Shown piece by piece: positions 25,318 to 32,290 of a stretch of 64,000 nt of DNA. Within the stretch, counting starts at the first letter, position 1. Each line of letters begins with the position of its first letter. Position numbers and translations under genes: made by a program. Below the pieces are notes generated by a model, which saw only the letters and a program-made list of their open reading frames with translations, was not told the origin of the DNA and did not search any database. This stretch comes from Rhinopomastus cyanomelas (taxonomy: Eukaryota; Chordata; Aves; Bucerotiformes; Rhinopomastidae): positions 93,137-157,136 of the forward strand of contig VXBP01004020.1 of NCBI GenBank assembly GCA_013400115.1, given 5' to 3'.

Positions 25318-26483
25318 TTGTGTAAATTTATAAAGACAACAATCCTAGTCACGATTGTCACATTGTACAGCACATACCAATACAGTTGCAAACAGAACTC
25401 CACGCAAAACTAAGCACTAACAGTAGCTTGAATCACTCTTCCTGCGATTGTCGTATCTAGACTAACAGTAGTACACTAACACTGAAGAAAATAGTTCACT
25501 ATAAAACAGTGATAGAACGTTTTTATAAAATATATTCCATTCCAATAGCCTTTCTACATACTGTATACTATAAAACTCTCCCACAAAAATTAGTGTCTTT
25601 AAATATACATATTTAATCTGAACTGCACCAAGATTAAAAACAATTAAAAATATCAATGATTTTTTTTTACATTAACTTCACAGTATTTGTTTGTAGTAGA
25701 AGACAAATCCAGTGTTTAAAATGCAGAGCAGGACTGCTCCCTACAGAGACAGTAACTGCCCCACAGTGAAATAGTTTATGAAGAGACAAGCCGAAGTGTG
25801 CCATGGTTTCAGTACTTCTCTGTAGAGCCATGAACTGCTCTGCAAACATGCTCCGAGCTACGGCAACTTAAAAATAAATGAGAAACGCAGAGATACAGCT
25901 GAGATACAGCAAAAAAAAAAGGAAAGTCACCTTAAGAACAAAAATAAGTGCAAACATTTTTTTACTTCAGAAATTCAAGCTATGAAGAGTGGAAACACAA
26001 ATACCAGACTATGAGAACAGTGTGTTCATGATGTAGTCAAGAATGAGAGTCTTTTTTTTTTTTTCTTAACCCTCTTTTTTTTTTTAAAAAAACCAACCTT
26101 TTGCCCCATATTCACTGCAGTACAGAGCATGCTCATAGCATCAGCTTAATGAATTATTTCTACCCTAAGACCAGACAAACTTGTTTCAACTTTTCCCTGC
26201 TCCATACACTAATGATGTTCTTATGGCACATCCTATTTTATGATCTTCTAAAAAAAGTTATTGAAGGCTGAAATGCAAAAAAAGTGTCACGAGGATGCAA
26301 AATTAACAGCTTCATTAATGACGAGTCTACATTAAACCCTTTACATGTTGTTCAACATGCAAAACCCATTGTTACGAAAATGAAAGTGAAGTGTAAATTT
26401 ACTAGGTATGAAATAGATTAACAGTAATAATTCCACTTCAAAAAAAATCTAATAAATACTATATCAAGTATCTTCAGGAGAAA

Positions 26484-26533
26484 AAAAATAACTTAATTTT
26501 AGTAGAAAGAAAAAATAACTTAATTTTAGTAGA
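26484..26533. repeat. tandem duplication, 27-base period
   Basis: Two identical 23-base copies (aaaaataacttaattt followed by tagtaga) start at 26484 and 26511, joined by 'aaag'. The match is perfect, so the duplication is young or conserved. It lies inside the candidate 3' UTR. Confidence 0.85.
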
Positions 26534-27688
26534 TTTTGTTCAGTGCTACTTCCAATCACAGCAAAAAGGAATAAAAAAAGAAGAAAAAAAAAATCTGATT
26601 AAGTATAATAAGACCACAGTACCAAAGCCACTTATGTTCAAGATACAGTACTCTCCCACAACTTTCATATGTAACAGGTTCAGCAAAAATATTTTACAGT
26701 TGAGAAATCAGACTGAAAACAACAAAACCCAAAACTATAAATAGAAGCAAAATTTCACATTACATGTACATTCATAGTTTAAGAGATGAATAGTAAGAGA
26801 AGGCTGCAACATGTATATCCTGGTTTTCTTTAGAAGAGGAACTACTTATTTCAAACAAAACAATTACCAATCCCATAGTATTTATGTGGGTAGTGCTCAC
26901 TTTGTGGACCAGAGGGGGAAGGCATTGGGACGTTTTTTTCTTAAGACAAAATACAGTATTTTAAGCACAGCTTTTAAAAATAATCTATCTCAGTGCTTCA
27001 AATTCAGTTCAAAATAAATGCTTAAGTGTCACAAAACAACTTCAGGAGTGTTAAGAAAGTGTTAGTGAAGCAATGCTAACGCAGCAGAACGACATTCAAA
27101 CCCCTCCGATACGACTACTGCATTTCAGACCCACGTACATGTACCTTGAACGGATAATTCGCGTGGAAGGCAGCAGTCCCATGTTTACTGACATGCACAG
27201 ACCAGAAGATGCTCTATTAGGCAAGTAATTGAGTTATTTGTAGTAAAACTGGTTATAGTTACAGGCAGCCTCAGCTTATAAACAAACTAAACCACATTTT
27301 AAACAAAAAGCACCGAAAAACACCCCAAAAACTTCCCCTGAGAAGGTGGGATGTTGGGGAATATGCTGGGCCATGCTTTCCCTCCAGCGCTTTACAGCGC
27401 ACCTTTGAAACATCCACAATTGCACAGTTTGACCTAGAGGGAATCGCCAACTTCATAAAAAATAAAACAAAACACAGTTAGAAGCTACTGGTTACAGCAG
27501 AGCAGCAAACCTTTGGGGTGAGATAGCAGAGCATCTCCTAACACTTGTGGAACAAGTCACCTTGAACTAAGGCAACCCCAGGAGCCCCATAGCGAGAGGG
27601 GCTTAGTAGCTGCTTTAGGGCTGCTGCCCCACACCAAAGGGGATCAGGATCAGCCCCCAGCAAAACGGGAATGGAAATATTCACTATC

Positions 27689-27694
27689 TTTATT
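27689..27694 (-). terminator. candidate proximal poly(A) signal
   Basis: AATAAA on the minus strand lies about 0.9 kb after the ZBTB42 stop codon. A GT-rich stretch (ctttggtgtggggc) follows about 50 bases downstream. Use of this site would give a short-3'UTR transcript. Confidence 0.35.
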
Positions 27695-28586
27695 TCATAG
27701 TGTGCATCCTTCAACATCGCTGGAGTGAATGTGCTGTGGATAGAAAAGTTTTTCCATCCACGTTTTATGCTTTTGAGCAGCTTTTCAAGAGATCAGCCCA
27801 GGGAGGAGGGTGAGTGGGAGGGGAAAATTTAAGTCCCAAGGCAAAACCTTCTCATTCAGCTCTTAGGACAGTTACATTAGAACAGTTCTGCAATCAAACA
27901 ATAAAAAATTACCAGTACCCAAGATGCAGCCAGGAATCCTCAACCCTCTTTATGAATTTGGGCCAATGTAAGGTCTTACCCAGCTCTAGAAACAACAGGG
28001 CTGGTTACTTTTCAATATGCAGACGGGTTTCTCTACACTGAAATGTACTTAAATTACAGCTCATCTCTTCAGGTAGTTCTAGGCATCATGCAGAGACTAT
28101 TAGGAGAGCCTCACGGAATCCAGACTGGAATTTGGTGATTTTTTTTTCAAATTAAAAAAATCCCAACACACCAACCAAACAAAAATAACCCAACCAAAAA
28201 AAAAACCCCAACCCTGACCATGAAGCAAGTACTCTCAGCATGAAAACAGACACTAAATCATTGCAGAATTACTTAGATCATTTCACATCAATAATTTAAC
28301 GTGGGTGCGCATGAGAGGACCTAAAGGGCACTACTGTGACGGGAGGGTGGCAGGGAAAGTGGGGGAGATGGAGGGGTGTAAGGATTGCAATAAAAGGCCT
28401 TTGGAGTGTATGCCTCTGCATCTTTTAAAGATCATATACCTGAAGTGAACACCAACAAAATAAAATAAAGGGAGGGGAAAAAAAATTAAATTCAGATGCT
28501 GCCTTTTTTTTTTCTGCTTTGTTTTTAAAGGGTGTGGAAAAATAAAAATAATTTTAAAAAATTAAAAAAAAAAAAAATCACACTTC

Positions 28587-30014
28587 TCAAACAACCAAGG
28601 ACTTTACAAGGCCACAATGAAATTTGCGGATATGTCTGTACAAATCCCCAGACTGTGTGAACCGTCTCTCACACCACTTGCACCCATGGGGTTTCTCCCT
28701 GGTGTGCACGACCGCGTGGCGACTGAGGTTGTGTGAATACTGGAAGCTCTTTCCGCACTGGCCACAGGTGTAGGGCTTCTCCCCCGAGTGAGTCCTTTCG
28801 TGCCTCTTTAACGTGTACATGCAAGAAAAAGTCTTTCCACAGAGGGTACAAGTGGGGACTGACCCATCAGGGGACAGGCGGGTCCGGGAGCCATCCTTGT
28901 CACGGAAGTGGGAGCTCAGGTGCAGCTGAAGGATGTGTGGGCTTGGGAACACCTTGCTACAGAGGGGGCAAATGCAGATATGCCCAGGAGGCACGAGGAC
29001 AGCCGAGGAGATGTCCGAGGAATCCATGTCATCCTCGCTCTCATCGCGCTCTTGATCTATATCCTCCTCTCGGGCATGAGAGCTGCCATTCCCCGTGAAC
29101 ATGTGTCCTAACCCTGTCACTAGGCTTTTGGCTGGATTCCCAAAATGCTGACTCTCTGGACTCCTGGCTTCGCCGTCCTCCTGATCTGACAGCAAGTCTT
29201 GTTCATCTTTAACAAGTGGCTCGGTACCCTGCTGCTGGCTGTCGGAAGCCAGCTGTCCAAAGACATAGGAGGGGTGTAAGGAATCTCTCCCCGGCACGGG
29301 CTTGAAAGACAAATCCAGCGCACAGTCCACATCACTTGAAGCCAGGGGATGGTTAACAGACCTTTGGGACAAAGGTCCTGTGGAACTATTGACATTAGCC
29401 TTTGTTTTTCCAGCTGCTGTGGTGCACGGTTCTGCCTCTGTCGGCACAGAGCTGACACTTATATGATCAGAGGACCAGGCAGGGTGACTGCTGACCTTTT
29501 CTTTGCCTGCTGCTCTCTCGTATTCTGCAACGCTGAATTTTTGTTTGTTTCCTGGGTCAAACTCATGGACGAGGGGCACTCCGGTGTCTAGAAAATGTTC
29601 CGCTTTCTCCAAACTAGCCACCTCGTCATTAATCTTCTCTTCCAAACATAATTCTTTATCTTTCAACTTGCCCTTGCAGACTTTCACAATGTCATACATG
29701 TGAAGGTAGCTAGCTGCAGCCAGTACATCTTCGACCGGGAGACTGTTGAATTCCAGCTTTCCCTCGTACATGAATTCAAGCAGCAGGCTGAAGGCAGGGG
29801 CTGTGACAATGTCACTGTTCAGATGCACAATATCCCTTTTGTCTAACTGGTCCCTGTAGAAAAGATGGAAGTACATACTGCAAGAGGCAAGAACGGCTCT
29901 GTGAGCTCTGAATTGAGCTTCTCCAACTAAAACAGTACAGTCACACAGGAAGCCCTGGTGACGCTGCTGACTCAGACACTGCAGCAACTGGCGGCTATGG
30001 TCTGGAAACTCCAT
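28587..30014 (-). CDS. ZBTB42: ZBTB42, BTB/POZ and C2H2 zinc-finger transcriptional repressor
   Basis: A complete intronless frame of 475 residues. Residues ~22-120 form a BTB/POZ domain (FLCDCTVLVG, FRAHRAVLASCS, FMYEG, VLAAASYLHM), used for dimerisation and corepressor binding. Residues 121-340 are a low-complexity linker with an ALDLS motif (232-236, like a CtBP-binding PxDLS site) and an acidic patch (~317-334). Four C2H2 fingers follow: C349/C352-H365/H369, C389/C392-H405/H409, C417/C420-H433/H437 and C445/C448-H461/H466, with HSGEKP and HTREKP linkers between fingers 2-3 and 3-4. It is closest to ZBTB42 and its paralogue ZBTB18 (RP58). I choose ZBTB42 because the protein ends at KSLVV just after finger 4, lacks the C-terminal tail of ZBTB18, and has an LVKDEQD linker motif. 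The start is in strong context (AGAATGG). Family knowledge: a nuclear repressor of E-box-like sites, expressed in muscle; human mutation is linked to a lethal congenital contracture syndrome. Confidence 0.9.
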   Translation of the reverse strand: MEFPDHSRQLLQCLSQQRHQGFLCDCTVLVGEAQFRAHRAVLASCSMYFHLFYRDQLDKRDIVHLNSDIVTAPAFSLLLEFMYEGKLEFNSLPVEDVLAAASYLHMYDIVKVCKGKLKDKELCLEEKINDEVASLEKAEHFLDTGVPLVHEFDPGNKQKFSVAEYERAAGKEKVSSHPAWSSDHISVSSVPTEAEPCTTAAGKTKANVNSSTGPLSQRSVNHPLASSDVDCALDLSFKPVPGRDSLHPSYVFGQLASDSQQQGTEPLVKDEQDLLSDQEDGEARSPESQHFGNPAKSLVTGLGHMFTGNGSSHAREEDIDQERDESEDDMDSSDISSAVLVPPGHICICPLCSKVFPSPHILQLHLSSHFRDKDGSRTRLSPDGSVPTCTLCGKTFSCMYTLKRHERTHSGEKPYTCGQCGKSFQYSHNLSRHAVVHTREKPHGCKWCERRFTQSGDLYRHIRKFHCGLVKSLVV

Positions 30015-30025
30015 TCTTCCTTCAT
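29972..30025 (-). other. overlapping upstream ORF at ZBTB42 start
   Basis: An ATG at 30025-30023 (context GTTATGA, weaker than the main start) opens a 17-codon frame ending in TGA at 29974-29972. It starts 11 bases before the ZBTB42 ATG and overlaps the coding region in another frame. If the exon begins at the nearby acceptor, a scanning ribosome meets this ATG first, so it could reduce ZBTB42 translation by leaky scanning. The effect is inference. Confidence 0.55.
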
Positions 30026-30028
30026 AAC

Positions 30029-30030
30029 CT
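30029..30030 (-). other. candidate splice acceptor of the ZBTB42 coding exon
   Basis: On the minus strand 'gtttttcctgttttgaacag|GTTATGAAGG' provides a pyrimidine-rich tract and AG just 14 bases before the start codon. Upstream branch-point-like sequence is present (tagcattcaag region). The ZBTB42 coding exon would thus start at 30028, which fits the known gene layout of a non-coding 5' exon plus one coding exon. Confidence 0.6.
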
Positions 30031-30249
30031 GTTCAAAACAGGAAAAACTTGAATGCTACTGTAAACTAAAGCCTCCTAGCAGCTGTAACAAACAGATTGG
30101 CTTTTTGGTAACACAAGCCAAAGAAGCAGCCTTGGAGATAACGTTTACTGTTAATTGTCTGTAATAATTTTATTAAGGGGAGGGGGGAAGGTGGTGTTTG
30201 GGAAAAAAAAAAACAAAAACAACACAACATGCTTCTCATCCTTTCGCAC

Positions 30250-30251
30250 CT
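30250..30251 (-). other. second candidate splice acceptor, similar to the first
   Basis: On the minus strand 'gtttttcctgcttggagcag|GTGCGAAAGG' closely resembles the acceptor block 221 bases downstream. Both share 'tcaagtttttcctg' and the pattern caggt..gaa.gga. Splicing here would extend the coding exon by 221 bases of 5' UTR and add further upstream ATGs. Confidence 0.45.
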
Positions 30252-30751
30252 GCTCCAAGCAGGAAAAACTTGATTGTAAGTAAACAAAAGCTAGTAAAGC
30301 AGCAGCCCCTTCAACCTTTGTTTCTTCCGCTGAGCACTTTAACAAAACTAAGAGGAGGCAAAGTGAGGGAGAAAGCACGCACACACGAAAAAAAACCCCC
30401 CACACCTCCCAGGCGGTGCTCCCAGCAACGCTAACTCGGGGCATCTTTTCTGTTACCCGCGTCACGCACACACAGCGCACGTTTAAACTTTATTCCCAGT
30501 CGTTACGAACCGGATCACAACAAAACACCCCGGCTGCCGCTGGGGAAGCGGCGATTTGCCGGGAGGGAGCACGAGTGCGCAGGGGGGGTGGGATAAGGGC
30601 GTGAGGGGGCGAAGGGGCCCCAGTCCCCGCATAGGAAAAGGAGGAAGGCTAAGGGATAAAAAGTTTCCCTTTAAAAGTTATTAAGAGACAAGGAGGAAAT
30701 AAGCGTTGTAAGGACAACGAGAGGGCAGGACAGAAGCTGTAGCCTGCGCTT

Positions 30752-30753
30752 AC
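30752..30753 (-). other. candidate splice donor, ZBTB42 5' exon (proximal)
   Basis: CAAG|GTAAGC on the minus strand is a near-consensus donor with exon end at 30754. The exon upstream (toward ~31,050) contains no ATG on the minus strand, so it would be purely untranslated. It sits about 720 bases before the acceptor at 30029. Confidence 0.55.
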
Positions 30754-30837
30754 CTTGCGCGGGGCGCGAAGCCGGCCGCGGAGCCGGGCGGGTAGAAGGG
30801 AGCGCGGGTGCGGGTGCGTGAGTGAGTGAGGCGCGGC

Positions 30838-30910
30838 GGGAGGGAGGGAGGGAGGGAGGGAGGGAGAGACAGAGAGAGAGAGAGAGAGGGAGGAGGGAGG
30901 GAAGGAGGAG
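30838..30910. repeat. (GGGA)n/(GA)n polypurine tract
   Basis: About seven GGGA units are followed by a run of GA units and more GGGA-like sequence, about 73 bases of nearly pure purine on the plus strand. On the ZBTB42 sense strand it is a CT-rich tract within the candidate 5' exon. Such tracts can vary in length and can form triplex-prone DNA. Confidence 0.9.
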
Positions 30911-30946
30911 TGCTCGGTTTGCTAATTACACCGCAAGCTGGAGAGT

Positions 30947-31080
30947 CAGCTGCTCTGACTTCACTGCGATGGAAATGCTACCTCCAGCTGTGCGCCTTTT
31001 AATGCCATATGTTACTCCAAATCTCGCTACCAGCCAACCACAGCTTGCTGCCTTTTAAAGTTCCAGCAGCCCCATTTATA
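30947..31080 (-). promoter_or_regulatory. candidate TATA and E-box promoter of ZBTB42
   Basis: On the minus strand a good TATA element (GGGCTATAAATGGGG, core 31074-31080) lies inside the CpG island. Downstream of it are two further TTTAAAAG/TTAAAAGG sequences and three palindromic E-boxes: CATATG (31006-31011), CAGCTG (30985-30990) and CAGCTG (30947-30952). A start site ~25-30 bases after the TATA (near 31,048) would give a first exon of about 295 bases ending at the donor at 30754. E-boxes fit the reported muscle expression of ZBTB42. No experimental start site is known to me here. Confidence 0.45.
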
Positions 31081-31389
31081 GCCCACGATTAAATCCCACA
31101 AACTTGCCCCAAGCCCGCCCCCCTCCCTTACATACTTCCCCCCGCTGCACGCGCACCCCGGACACCGCCCCCCACTCCCGCCGCAAAGTCGCTCCCTGCA
31201 GCCCGCCCCGGTGACCTTCGCCGGCTCCGCGCAGGGCGGAGGAAGGGGAGGGGGTCACCGCGGAGACGCTTTTCGAGCTGCCCACACCCTCCTCTCCCTG
31301 CCCTGCAGCCGCGTTCCCCAACTTTGCAGGCAGGACTTTACCCTTGGGGACTGTGCGTGGGGAATCCCGGCTGCGCTCCCTGCGCACTT

Positions 31390-31391
31390 AC
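31390..31391 (-). other. candidate splice donor, alternative ZBTB42 first exon (distal)
   Basis: GCCG|GTAAGTGCG on the minus strand is a strong donor within the CpG island, exon end at 31392. An ATG lies 32 bases before the donor (31423-31421). Joined to the acceptor at 30029 it makes a 12-codon upstream ORF that stops at 30024-30022, eight bases before the ZBTB42 start codon. Confidence 0.5.
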
Positions 31392-31517
31392 CGGCGTGCG
31401 GCGGCGGGGCTCGGCGTCCGCATGTGCGCGGCTGAGCGCGGGTGCGGCGCGGGGCCGGTGGTGTTGTGGAGCAGGTTGTTCGCCGGCCGCTCTCGCGATA
31501 CTTTCCCTCGGAGCTGC

Positions 31518-31583
31518 GGGTGTGTGTGTGCGGGTCCGTCTGTGTGTGTGAGTGCGGGTGTGCGTGCGCGGTGTGCCCGTCTG
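31518..31583. repeat. imperfect (TG)n-rich tract
   Basis: Interrupted TG/CG-containing runs (gtgtgtgtgcggg, ctgtgtgtgtgagtgcgggtgtgcgtgcg) within the CpG island. Alternating purine/pyrimidine sequence of this sort can adopt Z-DNA. Confidence 0.75.
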
Positions 31584-31649
31584 GAGCACACAATAGCCCC
31601 CGCCGCCCCGGCCAGCCCCGCCGGCGGCGGCCGGTGTGCGCTGCCGCCT

Positions 31650-31718
31650 GTGCCCTCCCCCACCCTCCTCCTTCTCCTTCTCCTCCTCCCCTTCCCCTTC
31701 CTCCTCCTCCTCCCCCCG
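31650..31718. repeat. polypyrimidine tract (CTCCTT/TCC)n
   Basis: Almost 70 bases of C and T on the plus strand (ccctcccccaccctcctcc, ttctcc repeats, cctcctcctcc). It is the strand mirror of the polypurine tract 0.8 kb away, both within the CpG island. Confidence 0.85.
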
Positions 31719-32290
31719 CTCTGGCCGCTGCATTGGCAGCGCCGCCGTCCCGCTCCCAACTCCGCTGCGCCGCCGCGGAAAAGACGCGTCCGCCCGCCGC
31801 AGCCTGGCGCGGAGCGGAGCAAAGCGAAGCGGGAAGATGGGGCTGTGGGAGCCGCGCGGGTTTGTGCCCTGCGGTGGTGATGGGGCGGAAGGCGCGGCGC
31901 TCCCCGGGGTTTATCTGTAGTTGCGCGGCAGCTGATAGCTGCCAGACGCCGACGGATTTTTCAAGATGACCTTTTCGATAGTGGGCTTGAACGTTACGTT
32001 TTAATTAGCCGTAATCCCCTATCGACGGCGAGCGCCGGCTCCGGCAGGGCCCGTGGAAGCGCGGAGCCGGCGGGCGGGGCAGTGGTTCCCACCGCAGCCC
32101 TTGGGGTCAGACCCGGCCACCGCTGAAAGCCGCCGCCAAACTTCCTTTGCGAGAGCCCCGAGAGCCTCCTGGCCCCTCTGTCGCTGCCGGGGGTTGTCCC
32201 GGGAGTCCCCGGGCAGCAGCAGCAGCGCCGGGACAAGAGGCAGAGGTGGGGCGACCACGGAGGGGCCGGGTCTGAGGGGCCGGGTCAGGG

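Larger units (their letters stand above)
25290..28586 (-). other. ZBTB42: candidate ZBTB42 3' untranslated region
   Basis: Directly downstream of the ZBTB42 stop codon, about 3.3 kb of AT-rich sequence with many A/T homopolymers runs without recognisable CR1 or coding exons. This contrasts with the flanks. Its left boundary is set by a canonical AATAAA on the minus strand (25312-25317) followed by a GT-rich downstream element near 25245-25265. A nearer AATAAA (27689-27694) would give a short form of roughly 0.9 kb. Long 3' UTRs are usual in this gene family. The extent is inferred from these signals; no transcript evidence is available here. Confidence 0.5.
30480..32290. promoter_or_regulatory. 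CpG island at the 5' end of ZBTB42
   Basis: CG dinucleotides are dense here, especially at 31,140-31,890, whereas they are scarce in most of the window. It covers both candidate first exons of ZBTB42 and continues upstream. The boundaries are estimated by eye. It could also promote divergent plus-strand transcription, which in other vertebrates would lead toward AKT1, but no plus-strand exon is recognisable. Confidence 0.85.

Noticed and set aside
31344..31969. Several long open frames through the CpG island on both strands
   Set aside because: GC-rich sequence has few stop codons. The frames are Arg/Ala/Pro-rich translations of promoter and simple-repeat sequence.
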